Origin: a virus
Virus record (IMG/VR): IMGVR_UViG_3300025120_000122
Span: 1-44,426 of that record
Length of the DNA: 44,426 nt
Reading direction: 5' to 3' (one strand)
Below, piece after piece: positions 13,849 to 20,481 of the stretch (the stretch's first letter is position 1; each line of letters starts with the position of its first letter). The position numbers were made by a program, and so were the translations under genes. Below the pieces are notes generated by a model that worked only from the letters and a program-made list of their open reading frames with translations, was not told the DNA's origin and made no database searches.

Positions 13849-14952
13849 TTATTGCATGTGAATCACTTCGCCGTATGGGGCGCTGTGATCTTGAGTTGAA
13901 ACCCACAACACTGGATAATGTGGCTGATCGCCAAAGTCTCCGCATTCTAGGTCAGTTAGATATACAAGGGCAGCTGTGTTTGGATGGTTTTCGTTTACAT
14001 AGTCTATGACTGGTGTAAATTCTGTACCTCCTCTGCCCTGGTACGTTACTTTTAGCGGTAACGACTCGCGTGTGTATTCAGTTACATCATTGATTTCTGC
14101 ATCGCATTGTATAAATTGCACACGTTCAGGTGCTAGCTCATGCAAGATGTATGATGTTTCTGTTGTGAACTGAGTTAGTTCTTCTTCGCTAATAGAGCCA
14201 GACGTATCAACTGCAATGACAATCTCTTCTAGACAAGGATTGTGCAAAGAAGGTAGATACATACCGCTAGCAATGAAACGCCTGTTAGGTCTTACCCAAG
14301 TAAAGTCAGACTTGTTATTGGAACGTAAAAAACGTGCCAACACATTCTTCCAATCGACTTTAGGATCGGTGATATCAGATACCACAGACTCTAAGTTAGC
14401 CGATAGTTTACCTTGGGCTTTTGCAGCTTCAGCAGCCTGATGTATTGCTACAGTCAGACCAGCCTCTACGGCACTCAGTTTGCCAGGAGTGCCGTCGTTG
14501 CCTGGGTGGTCCATAACTCCACCGCATTTACCAAAGTCTACAGATACATTGTCCCAGCCTTTTTCAGGTTCTGGTAACTGGCTGTAGATAGCTTCCGCAG
14601 TCATATTGTCATACTGCGAATCCACAAGGCCGCCCTTCGGTAATATAAAACCCTCTGCAATCAAGTAATTGTTGATCGCATAGTCACAAGCTACGTTCCA
14701 CTTGGTCGCATGCCGTTCGTTCCTACGCGTAATATGTAAGAACACAACATGCAACACTTCGTGGGCCAAGAAACCAATACGTTCCATGTCTGTTAGCTTT
14801 TCAAACCATTTTGGGTTGTAGAACAGATGCACACCGTCAGTGGCACCTGTTTCGTCTTCCCATTCAACAACTTTGAGTCGTAAACACAAAGTGCCGAAAA
14901 ATGGATTGTCAAGAATCAATCTAGACCTAGATTTGACAAATATTGGATTCAT
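13849..14952 (-). CDS. VWA-containing metallopeptidase-like protein (DUF2201)
   Basis: The 367-residue product has the two-part DUF2201 layout. The N-terminal part holds a zincin motif, AHEVLHVVFLH (His64-Glu65, His68, with His73 nearby) and WNVACDYAIN (Asp90). The C-terminal part is a von Willebrand A-like domain with the metal-ion site DTSGS (Asp249, Ser251, Ser253), GRGGTEF (Thr near 310) and LTDLECG. These proteins work with MoxR-type AAA+ ATPases, here encoded at 15853-16869, as chaperone-like or metal-insertion pairs. Pairs of this kind (often called CobS/CobT-like) occur in several phages, with unknown role. Its ATG overlaps the upstream stop by 4 bp. Confidence 0.88.
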   Translation of the reverse strand: MNPIFVKSRSRLILDNPFFGTLCLRLKVVEWEDETGATDGVHLFYNPKWFEKLTDMERIGFLAHEVLHVVFLHITRRNERHATKWNVACDYAINNYLIAEGFILPKGGLVDSQYDNMTAEAIYSQLPEPEKGWDNVSVDFGKCGGVMDHPGNDGTPGKLSAVEAGLTVAIHQAAEAAKAQGKLSANLESVVSDITDPKVDWKNVLARFLRSNNKSDFTWVRPNRRFIASGMYLPSLHNPCLEEIVIAVDTSGSISEEELTQFTTETSYILHELAPERVQFIQCDAEINDVTEYTRESLPLKVTYQGRGGTEFTPVIDYVNENHPNTAALVYLTDLECGDFGDQPHYPVLWVSTQDHSAPYGEVIHMQ

Positions 14953-15191
14953 GAGTCATCTCCGTTTTTTACAAGACCATAAAAAGTTGGTCTGTCGCTG
15001 TCGACATCTTCAACGCAATAACTATTAATTATTGTTTCTAGTTCTTGTTTAATATTCATCAACATAAACGGCTTAAGATCCAATTCGTCTTCGGGATAAA
15101 AAGCAGTAGTACTTGATTTTCGAACGTTCAAAAGCTTGTCATAAACGTCGCATAAAAGTTCGAACTCTTCAGAGTCAAATTTAATACTCAT
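14949..15191 (-). CDS. Hypothetical protein (80 aa) in MoxR/VWA module
   Basis: A short acidic protein, mostly helical (FELLCDVYDKLLNVRK, IKQELETIINSYCVE), without a recognised family. It starts at an ATGA overlap with the 218-aa gene and ends in GDDS, whose codons (GGAGATGACTC) form the ribosome-binding site for the VWA gene. Its place between paralogue A and the VWA protein suggests it is part of the same functional unit. Confidence 0.65.
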   Translation of the reverse strand: MSIKFDSEEFELLCDVYDKLLNVRKSSTTAFYPEDELDLKPFMLMNIKQELETIINSYCVEDVDSDRPTFYGLVKNGDDS

Positions 15192-15844
15192 GAGTCATCT
15201 CCAAGTAATGCGTCTTCAAGCAACACTTCACGTAGCTCAGCTAGTTCAGTATCAGCAATTTCTGCTTGCTCTTGTCGACGGCCAGTACGATCGTCTTTCT
15301 CGTGCATTTTTTGGATTTTTTCTTGCGGTACTAGATCTTTAATGTAAGGCGCAGCTTTCATCAATTGATTAAGAGAAGAAAAACGATTCAAAACTGTTCG
15401 TATGTTTTCGACATACTCACGTTTTTTGGTGTACAAGTTATCGTTAAACATTTCAATCTCAACGCACTGTAAGAACGTTGGATTGTCAGGCTTAACTTTG
15501 ACACGCATAGAATCGCCGTAATGCACTAAGACTTTAGGTACACTAACGTCTGGCATTTGCAAAGTAAAAGACTTGTCGTTTTGATATTCGTCACCGTGGT
15601 TATCTTCAACTACGACACTAGAAGATATAACTAACTGAGTAACTGTGTTAGTTGGCATTTCATAGCCCCATGTATCTTTGAAGTGTTGTGTAGTTGCAGT
15701 TATCTTTTGTTGATAGCCTTGGTCGATAAATAACTGCATGCCGTCAGTAGGATATTCCTTTTGCGGATTAGCAGCGTTGTATTTTTTCTCAGAAGCACGT
15801 TTGATGTCGCGTTTGAGTTGGTCAGATAGTCTAACAGTTTTCAT
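15188..15844 (-). CDS. Phage protein paired with MoxR ATPase (paralogue A)
   Basis: The 218-residue product has a basic helical N-terminus (VRLSDQLKRDIKRASEKKYNAA), a beta-rich middle (TQLVISSSVVVED, SFTLQMPDVSVPKVLVHYGDSMRVKV), and a helical C-terminal region ending REVLLEDALLGDDS. Its start and end match the 293-aa product at 12954-13835, which points to an old duplication. It lies 8 bp after MoxR. No catalytic motif is visible. Its last codons carry the GGAG ribosome-binding site for the next gene. Confidence 0.7.
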   Translation of the reverse strand: MKTVRLSDQLKRDIKRASEKKYNAANPQKEYPTDGMQLFIDQGYQQKITATTQHFKDTWGYEMPTNTVTQLVISSSVVVEDNHGDEYQNDKSFTLQMPDVSVPKVLVHYGDSMRVKVKPDNPTFLQCVEIEMFNDNLYTKKREYVENIRTVLNRFSSLNQLMKAAPYIKDLVPQEKIQKMHEKDDRTGRRQEQAEIADTELAELREVLLEDALLGDDS

Positions 15845-15852
15845 AAGTTCTC

Positions 15853-16869
15853 CTATAGTATAACGTTAGCGTTTTTAGTGATCCAATTACGTATGGCTAC
15901 GTGTTGGCGTAAATCTTTGTTCCTGGCTAGACAACCTTTGACGAGAACAACTTGATACTCGACGATAAGTTTCGTTGCGAGTTTCATAATGTTGTCCATT
16001 GTGTCATCGGCCGCTCTGGCTGCAACAGCATTAGACAAAGCATACAACAACGCAGGGTTGTCATCGGCTTTGTATTTAGATGGATCTTTGATGATCGCAT
16101 CTATGTCGGGTAGTTTGCTAGCAATTTCTTTGAAAGCTACAAACTCACCGGCTGCTCCATCGCCAACCAAAGAGGCAACACCGTAGAATAATCTAGTAGG
16201 GTCAGAGTTAGCTCGTTGGAGCTTTTTGCTGACCATTGACCATGCACGTGGTGTTGGAAAGGCGTATTCATCAGCTTTGAAACTAGACAAAAGTCCAGGT
16301 CTGTACTGAATAAACGAGATAACATCGGTATCGATATTATGTTGATGTGCCCATTGAACCCAGTCCTCTAGGATCGGTTCCAACTCGTAATGCGCTAGTC
16401 TGTTTCTAACTGGACTTGGCATTTGATACACAGCAGCTGAGTCAGTCAATCTATTACCAGCACAAACTAATGCCCAACCAGTTGGGAGCTCATAATCACC
16501 CAGCTTTCTGTTGAGCAATAGTTGTAAAAACGCATTCTGCGTTGCCGGTGGCGCTGTTGGTAACTCGTCAATAAACAAGATACCTCTGTCGCCGTCGCGT
16601 TCCGCAATCGGAAACACGTCAGGTACGGCCCAAGATGTGTATTTGGTAGCTTCTGGGTTAGCTTGCGCTAGATACGGAATACCTCTTACATCGACTGGGT
16701 CGAATAAATTTGCACGAAAATCAATGATATTCATGTTCATTTCGGCGGCCACTTGGGCTGGTATATCAGATTTACCGATACCTGGTCCGCCCCAAATCAT
16801 GGCGGGGTAGCCAGCTATAACGGCGTCTGTTAGCTCAGCTTTAAGTGCTTGTGGGTTTATGGTTTGCAT
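15853..16869 (-). CDS. MoxR-family AAA+ ATPase (CobS-like)
   Basis: The 338-residue ATPase has Walker A GGPGIGKS (residues 27-34), Walker B GILFIDEL (Asp101-Glu102), a sensor-1 Asn in VCAGNR (Asn139) and Arg-finger candidates in PSPVRNRL (155-157). The order and the LPTAPPATQNAFLQLLL segment are typical of MoxR/CobS ATPases. These form hexamers that remodel partners through VWA proteins, and the partner is encoded three genes downstream. GGAGG lies 6 bp before the ATG. In phages such pairs are recurrent but unexplained. Confidence 0.93.
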   Translation of the reverse strand: MQTINPQALKAELTDAVIAGYPAMIWGGPGIGKSDIPAQVAAEMNMNIIDFRANLFDPVDVRGIPYLAQANPEATKYTSWAVPDVFPIAERDGDRGILFIDELPTAPPATQNAFLQLLLNRKLGDYELPTGWALVCAGNRLTDSAAVYQMPSPVRNRLAHYELEPILEDWVQWAHQHNIDTDVISFIQYRPGLLSSFKADEYAFPTPRAWSMVSKKLQRANSDPTRLFYGVASLVGDGAAGEFVAFKEIASKLPDIDAIIKDPSKYKADDNPALLYALSNAVAARAADDTMDNIMKLATKLIVEYQVVLVKGCLARNKDLRQHVAIRNWITKNANVIL

Positions 16870-16870
16870 T

Positions 16871-17203
16871 TTAAGACCTCCAGTCTGGTTCTACAGTCTT
16901 CCATTTAGTTGTAACTGTAGGTATTTTAATTTGAACGGGTGTGGTCATCACAACGCGTTCGCTCTTTTCGATGGTTAGCTTTTCGTGCGGCATAGTTTTC
17001 TTCATGACAAAGAGAACCAAAGACGCAGTCAAACCGCCCACCATTGCTGCAGTCATACCACTGAAGGTGCCATAAAAACACACCATCAACGTGACTGTAA
17101 TCAAGACGTCGACAAAAATATCGTGGCCGATAGTTTTACGACCGCCTGCTTTAAGCGCTAGTATTAGCAAACCCAGCGCCGACAGTATTCCTACTAGTAG
17201 CAT
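16871..17203 (-). CDS. Small integral membrane protein (110 aa)
   Basis: Three hydrophobic segments are visible: about residues 2-18, 31-48 and 51-66. A basic/Thr-rich cytoplasmic tail of about 45 residues follows. There is no recognised family. GGAGG lies 6 bp before the ATG. The gene overlaps the reading frame of the 51-aa gene upstream by 53 bp and is separated from MoxR by one base. A membrane anchor for the MoxR/VWA module is a possible role, inferred from adjacency only. Confidence 0.65.
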   Translation of the reverse strand: MLLVGILSALGLLILALKAGGRKTIGHDIFVDVLITVTLMVCFYGTFSGMTAAMVGGLTASLVLFVMKKTMPHEKLTIEKSERVVMTTPVQIKIPTVTTKWKTVEPDWRS

Positions 17204-17306
17204 TTCGATTCCTCCAGGCCAAATGGGCCATGTATGCGAACTGAATTAGTTCGATTAATATCCAGAGCGCTGTTGTTAGCGCACTGACGACTGTTGTTGT
17301 ATTCAT
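17151..17306 (-). CDS. 51-aa small membrane protein
   Basis: ATG at 17306 follows GGAGGATATT, a very strong ribosome-binding site. The product has a hydrophobic helix at about residues 8-30 (SALTTALWILIELIQFAYMA), followed by an Arg/Asn/Thr-rich tail. Its start overlaps the stop of the 50-aa gene upstream (ATGA), and its end overlaps the next gene by 53 bp. The C-terminal 20 residues may be unconstrained since they share sequence with that gene's start. Confidence 0.55.
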   Translation of the reverse strand: MNTTTVVSALTTALWILIELIQFAYMAHLAWRNRNATSRNTVGAGFANTSA

Positions 17307-17455
17307 AATATCCTCCAAAGTAAATACAAGATTGAACCGATGCCGACACCGACACCGAATAGTAAAAGTGAGTATTGGATACTCGTTGCAATACCAAAAA
17401 GCACGAACAGAACGCCCGTGCCCATTAGTATAGATCTGAAATAATCTTTAACCAT
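17303..17455 (-). CDS. 50-aa two-helix membrane protein
   Basis: ATG at 17455 is preceded by AAGGAG at good spacing. The product has two hydrophobic stretches, at about residues 8-24 and 26-48 (the second Gly/Val-rich: GVGVGIGSILYLLW), consistent with a hairpin membrane protein. Its last codons provide the GGAGG for the next gene and its TGA overlaps that gene's ATG. Function unknown. Confidence 0.55.
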   Translation of the reverse strand: MVKDYFRSILMGTGVLFVLFGIATSIQYSLLLFGVGVGIGSILYLLWRIL

Positions 17456-17465
17456 TGTCGTCTCC

Positions 17466-17891
17466 TTACCAAGATGATTCATACCAAACCTGATTGCCCT
17501 GTTCGAGCCATTGCAATGCGTCCTTGCAGAACTTAAGGTCTTGTTGTTTAAAGTCCTTCATAGATTCTTCTTGGAACTGCTGTCCCCAAAAGAACCCATC
17601 TGGGCAAAACGGCAAGCTGTCGTTCTCCACTTGATTTTGCAAGTTTAGAATGTCATCTTTATCTAAGATCAGCACATCACCACCATTGAACCCTTCAGGT
17701 CCCATAATAGTTTTCATATCTGTGCCGTTCTTCTCATGCCACAACTCCGTCATAAACTGTTGAAGTCTTGCATGCTTACGCCAGTAATATGGAGCTTCCA
17801 TTCTGTCGCCGATATTGTCTTTAATATCAACAACATTGTCTGCTTGCTCCGGTTTAGGGTGTAAATACCCTGCATATACATCTAATCCCAT
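17466..17891 (-). CDS. Conserved phage protein, first gene of the leftward operon
   Basis: The start is taken at 17891 (MGLDVYAGYL), preceded by AAGGAGG at ideal spacing. The frame is open back to 18182, but that extension is Cys/Trp-rich, lies over the repeat region and has no ribosome-binding site. The 141-residue product has a MGLDVYAG start, a YYWRKHARLQQFMTELW helix and a C-terminal helix with QQDLKFCKDALQWL. MGLD-starting proteins of this size are common in phages and have no known role. It is the promoter-proximal gene of the 15-kb early operon. Confidence 0.75.
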   Translation of the reverse strand: MGLDVYAGYLHPKPEQADNVVDIKDNIGDRMEAPYYWRKHARLQQFMTELWHEKNGTDMKTIMGPEGFNGGDVLILDKDDILNLQNQVENDSLPFCPDGFFWGQQFQEESMKDFKQQDLKFCKDALQWLEQGNQVWYESSW

Positions 17892-17919
17892 AATTGCCTC
17901 CTTGTTGTAAATGGGTTTA

Positions 17920-17948
17920 TTAATAGTGGACAGCTTGTCATCTGTCCG
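17920..17948 (-). promoter_or_regulatory. Candidate early promoter with palindromic spacer
   Basis: On the - strand, CGGACA (17943-17948) and TATTAA (17920-17925) are separated by 17 bp and lie about 30 bp before the ATG at 17891. Each box matches consensus at 4 of 6 positions. The inverted repeat GGACAG...CTGTCC (17928-17947) sits within the spacer and overlaps the -35 box, an operator-like position. Confidence 0.35.
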
Positions 17949-18041
17949 TGGTCGTTCCGGTGACACCGCCACGCACTTTGATACGACTGCGTGATGTCGT
18001 TTGTCGGAAGTGTTACACATCCAACACAAAACTATATGGAA

Positions 18042-18069
18042 GCACCAGCTTGTCTGGTGCCCTGTTTTT
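18042..18069 (+). terminator. Hairpin with T-run facing rightward
   Basis: GCACCAG-CTTGT-CTGGTGC forms a perfect 7-bp stem followed by CCTGTTTTT on the + strand. It looks like an intrinsic terminator for rightward transcription, yet no rightward gene precedes it. It could block antisense transcription into the repeat array or act as a structural element. Confidence 0.4.
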
Positions 18070-18351
18070 GGTTCCACGTGGTTCCACATGGTTCCAGTAG
18101 TCGTGGAACACAAAAGAGGCTGTAAGAATAAGGCTTGTAGAGTATGGTTCCATGGTTCCATGTAAAAATAACATTCATTCATAGTTCTTTATCCTTGGTC
18201 GATGGTCGACTGTAAGTAAACGCATTCTGATTTTCGCGGAACCGTGGAACCGCAGGCAAGTAGCCCCCGCCGGTTCGTTGCAACGGCAGGCATTTCGCTG
18301 GTTCCATGAAACGGTTCCACATCGGGGGAGGTCCGTGGAACACGTGGAACC
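18070..18351. repeat. Array of GGTTCCA(C) repeats, both orientations
   Basis: GGTTCCA occurs forward at 18070, 18080, 18090, 18146, 18154, 18300 and 18313, and inverted (TGGAAC) at 18104, 18245, 18336 and 18345, with a one-mismatch inverted copy at 18237. Several are spaced 8-10 bp apart, about one helical turn. The first pair creates CCACGTGG (18074-18081), the core of parS-like sites. A further GGTTCCA lies at 19453. Confidence 0.75.
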
Positions 18352-18484
18352 AGATTCAAGATTGGCATATGCATGCAGGCACACTCGTATGCACTCGTGA
18401 TGATAGTAGTAGTTGGCAGGCATGATAGTAAGTAGCTCCTATAACGGGTGGATTCCGGGCGCGTAGCGGGCGGATGGTTAGCGT

Positions 18485-18514
18485 AAAAAAAGAAGGGACG
18501 CCCGAAGACGCCCC
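18485..18514 (-). terminator. Strong intrinsic terminator with UUCG loop
   Basis: On the - strand, GGGGCGTC-TTCG-GGCGTCCC (18495-18514, including two G-U pairs) forms an 8-bp GC-rich stem closed by a UUCG tetraloop. It is followed by TTCTTTTTTT. It lies 7 bp after the stop of the 51-aa gene and would end the 19334-18522 transcript. Confidence 0.85.
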
Positions 18515-18521
18515 TAGATGG

Positions 18522-18677
18522 CTAACTGTAGTTTTTGTATGAGTTAGAATTGAATTGGTCAGAACTGACCGAAGAATTAGATTTGATAAACCTAATGAGT
18601 TGATAACCGCCCCAGATGAAGCTGGCGATTAGTATAAATATCCAGATAGATAATAAAGTAAGAAATACGTCTAACAT
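18522..18677 (-). CDS. 51-aa single-TM protein
   Basis: ATG at 18677 follows GGAGAACATA. The product has a hydrophobic helix over residues 4-22 (VFLTLLSIWIFILIASFIW) and a Ser/Asn-rich soluble tail of about 25 residues. It is the last gene of a three-gene leftward unit and is followed at once by a strong terminator. No family is recognised. Confidence 0.6.
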   Translation of the reverse strand: MLDVFLTLLSIWIFILIASFIWGGYQLIRFIKSNSSVSSDQFNSNSYKNYS

Positions 18678-18732
18678 TATGTTCTCCAATGTTCAACCAG
18701 AGCCCATATGGACTCTGGTATGTAATGGCTAC

Positions 18733-19029
18733 TCACGACTCCCTCACAGGTTGTTGGGGATTCATGCCGGGTAGCTCTGGTTGGACGGATTCTTCCTCGT
18801 GGAGTTCCCGTCTTATTTCTTCGTCGAGACTGTCTAGCTTTTGTTCAAAGTCAGATGTGTCTTCGATACGATCTTCGTCACCGGTTGTGATGATAGTAGG
18901 TTGTTCTACCATACCGCGACCGAAGTCTGTTGCAAATGTGGTTGCTTTTTGTGCCGCCCACTTTGTAACTGGAAGGACAGCTTTCGCCGTCCCTCTTGTT
19001 ACGCGACCAAGATAATATCCTAGTTGCAT
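18733..19029 (-). CDS. Hypothetical protein (98 aa)
   Basis: The start is placed at 19029 (MQLGYYLGRVTRG), where ATG overlaps the upstream TAA and GGAG lies 8 bp before it. An in-frame Met at 19050 would overlap the upstream gene more and lacks a ribosome-binding site. The product has a basic amphipathic N-terminal half and an acidic, Pro-rich C-terminal half (DSLDEEIRRELHEEES). Function unknown. It is cotranscribed with the 101-aa gene. Confidence 0.6.
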   Translation of the reverse strand: MQLGYYLGRVTRGTAKAVLPVTKWAAQKATTFATDFGRGMVEQPTIITTGDEDRIEDTSDFEQKLDSLDEEIRRELHEEESVQPELPGMNPQQPVRES

Positions 19030-19334
19030 TATTTGCTCTCCGGTGTCCACTCTCTAGCGAAAGATGTCACTGATGTGCCACCTTGTAGACTAGCGTGTGG
19101 TTTTAGTTTGAACGCCACTGAGCCGTCCTCTTTAAGAATAAAGAAGTCGAACATCTCTCTGATGCTAGTCATCGCGTAGCTGTCAGGTCCTTCCTTCGCT
19201 TTCTTATCGAAGTTAGGGTTCGCTACTTTAGCGTCCAAGTTGAGGTTACCGCCTTTAGATACGGATAACGCTCTGCCTTTACGAGCCTCGACGGTGTCAA
19301 CGTCAAAGCTAGTTTCATATTGTTGTTTAGCCAT
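19029..19334 (-). CDS. Hypothetical protein (101 aa), first gene of small leftward unit
   Basis: The product is Lys/Asp-rich with a central MTSIREMFDFFILKEDGSVAFKL segment and no recognised domain. Its ATG is preceded by GGAG in the divergent control region, so it is the promoter-proximal gene of the 19334-18522 unit, opposite the small terminase gene. That position, next to the main control region and ended by a strong terminator, would suit a very early or regulatory protein; this is inference. Confidence 0.65.
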   Translation of the reverse strand: MAKQQYETSFDVDTVEARKGRALSVSKGGNLNLDAKVANPNFDKKAKEGPDSYAMTSIREMFDFFILKEDGSVAFKLKPHASLQGGTSVTSFAREWTPESK

Positions 19335-19496
19335 AATAATCTCCTATATTAGCTAGTTATGTAAGTAAACTATTTACTCACTTCACAAACCTATATGGAA
19401 GAACGACCGAGTCTTCGAGTGTCGTTATTAACGCTGTAAAAAATTGAGACAAGGTTCCAAACGCTGAAACCTAGAAGGTAGTTACGAAAGCGAATC

Positions 19497-19532
19497 GGGG
19501 TCGTGGGTGGGTCGCTGGCAGAGGGGAGGGGG
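19497..19532 (+). other. Putative G-quadruplex motif
   Basis: Five G-runs lie on the + strand within 36 bases: GGGG, GGG, GGG, GGGG and GGGGG, separated by 4, 1, 11 and 1 bases. This fits the loose G4 pattern (one loop longer than 7). Such G-runs are rare in the AT-leaning surroundings. Confidence 0.5.
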
Positions 19533-19584
19533 AATGTGAACGCGGTATAGAAAACATTTTTCAAAAAAAATTTTCACGCAAAAA

Positions 19585-19614
19585 TTTACAAGTTATCTAC
19601 AAATAAGATATGCT
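19585..19614 (+). promoter_or_regulatory. Candidate late promoter, leaderless small terminase
   Basis: TTTACA (19585-19590) and TATGCT (19609-19614) are 18 bp apart and point to the terminase genes. The expected transcription start falls at the ATG at 19621. No ribosome-binding site precedes that ATG, which would agree with leaderless translation. Confidence 0.35.
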
Positions 19615-19620
19615 TACGAT

Positions 19621-20139
19621 ATGAGCCTCGTAGCAAATCAAGAAATGCAAGTGACCGAAGAAGATAGGATTGAACTCCAATCGCATTATCCATACGCTGG
19701 GGTAAAATTGTCCGAGCTTTCTGTCCAAGAAGAAAGATTAGTTTTGTTTCATTTGAGGGGACTAAGTAAAGCTGCAGCTGGACGGGCGGCAGGCTACCGC
19801 AACATGGATCATGTGTACGAGGTTTTTAAAAAACCAAAAATAGAACAAGCAATCGGGTACCTAAGAGAAGAGATGCGCGAAGAGGTCAGGTTCGATCGAA
19901 ACACGGCTACCACCATGTATCTTGAGGCCCACCGAAAATCGGCCACCGCCACAGAAGAAAAAAACGTGGTCGACTCCTTATGTAAACTACATGGGTTATT
20001 CGCTCCCGAACAAGCGACCCAGGTCAATATAAATGTAGACAAGATCCAACAACTAGAACGGTTGCCGGACGCCGAGCTTTTAAAACTAGCTGGCGTAGAC
20101 ACATCATACTTAGAACCTAAAGGAGAAACCCATGACTAA
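19621..20139 (+). CDS. Small terminase subunit
   Basis: The 172-residue product has the layout of phage small terminases: a helix-turn-helix DNA-binding region at about residues 38-75 (VLFHLRGLSKAAAGRAAGYRNMDHVYEVFKKP), then a helical oligomerisation part, and a Gln/Val-rich C-terminal tail. It recognises the packaging site and stimulates the large subunit. It leads the packaging block, 1.3 kb before the large terminase, and is separated from it by seven very small basic genes. No ribosome-binding site is visible; M9 is an alternative start, also without one. Confidence 0.8.
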   Translation: MSLVANQEMQVTEEDRIELQSHYPYAGVKLSELSVQEERLVLFHLRGLSKAAAGRAAGYRNMDHVYEVFKKPKIEQAIGYLREEMREEVRFDRNTATTMYLEAHRKSATATEEKNVVDSLCKLHGLFAPEQATQVNINVDKIQQLERLPDAELLKLAGVDTSYLEPKGETHD

Positions 20140-20263
20140 ATATTCACAACAAGCAAAAGTTACTAAAAATAAAATGAAGAAAACTAAACTCAAAGGCAAA
20201 CAAAATTCTTTACCTGATTTTCTTAAAAAAATAATAGCTAAAAAGAAACAAGGAAAAAAATAA
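20132..20263 (+). CDS. 43-aa Lys-rich basic protein
   Basis: ATG at 20132 follows AAAGGAGAAACCC, a strong ribosome-binding site in the end of the small terminase gene. The product is about 40% Lys (TKNKMKKTKLKGK, then FLKKIIAKKKQGKK). Its TAA overlaps the next ATG (TAATG). It is the first of seven consecutive tiny basic proteins between the terminase genes. DNA binding is inferred from charge. Confidence 0.6.
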   Translation: MTKYSQQAKVTKNKMKKTKLKGKQNSLPDFLKKIIAKKKQGKK

Positions 20264-20481
20264 TGGGCACACGAGTTCCGCAAGGCAAAGGCAAACCCGC
20301 AGAAGTAAAAACTGTCGACGAAGTTTATAAAGTTATCGACCATCAATTAAAACCCTACAAACCAAAACTAATAGATGCGGCAGGGATGTCTGATAAGATT
20401 ATTAGAAAGATGATGGGAGTAAACCCAAAAACACCATCACCTGAACAGGGTAAAACTTATATTAAAAAGGGAAAAAAATAA
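20263..20481 (+). CDS. 72-aa basic protein
   Basis: The product has a Lys-rich N-terminus and C-terminus with a helical centre (TVDEVYKVIDHQLKPYKPKLIDAAGMSDKIIRKMM). The start and stop are both in TAATG overlaps with the neighbouring small genes, which supports a coupled operon. No family recognised. Confidence 0.6.
   Translation: MGTRVPQGKGKPAEVKTVDEVYKVIDHQLKPYKPKLIDAAGMSDKIIRKMMGVNPKTPSPEQGKTYIKKGKK

Larger units (their letters stand above)
17892..18484. promoter_or_regulatory. 593-bp noncoding control region
   Basis: No gene is supported here. The region separates the terminator of the small leftward operon (18485-18514) from the start of the main leftward operon (17891). It contains the candidate promoter, a hairpin with a T-run, and the GGTTCCAC array. 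It is also locally GC-richer near 18440-18475 than its surroundings. An operator array, replication origin or partition-like site would all fit. Confidence 0.55.
19335..19620. promoter_or_regulatory. Divergent control region with hairpins and G-tract
   Basis: 286 bp without a gene separate the leftward unit from the rightward packaging/virion block. It contains AGTAAA-CTA-TTTACT (19364-19378), AACGAC...GTCGTT (19402-19426), one GGTTCCA (19453), a G-rich tract (19497-19532) and an A/T-rich stretch next to the terminase start. Being beside the terminase genes, it is also a candidate packaging (cos/pac) site. Confidence 0.55.

Noticed and set aside
17194-17397. 67-aa - strand frame overlapping the small membrane genes
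   Set aside because: It lacks a ribosome-binding site and conflicts with two better frames that have strong sites and ATGA overlaps.
17892-18182. N-terminal extension of the MGLD protein to 18182
   Set aside because: The extension is Cys/Trp/His-rich, covers the promoter and part of the repeat array, and has no ribosome-binding site, while the internal Met at 17891 has AAGGAGG.
18175-18423. 82-aa Cys-rich - strand frame over the repeat array
   Set aside because: The AGGAG is too far from its ATG and its codons follow the GGTTCCAC repeats; it looks like chance openness.
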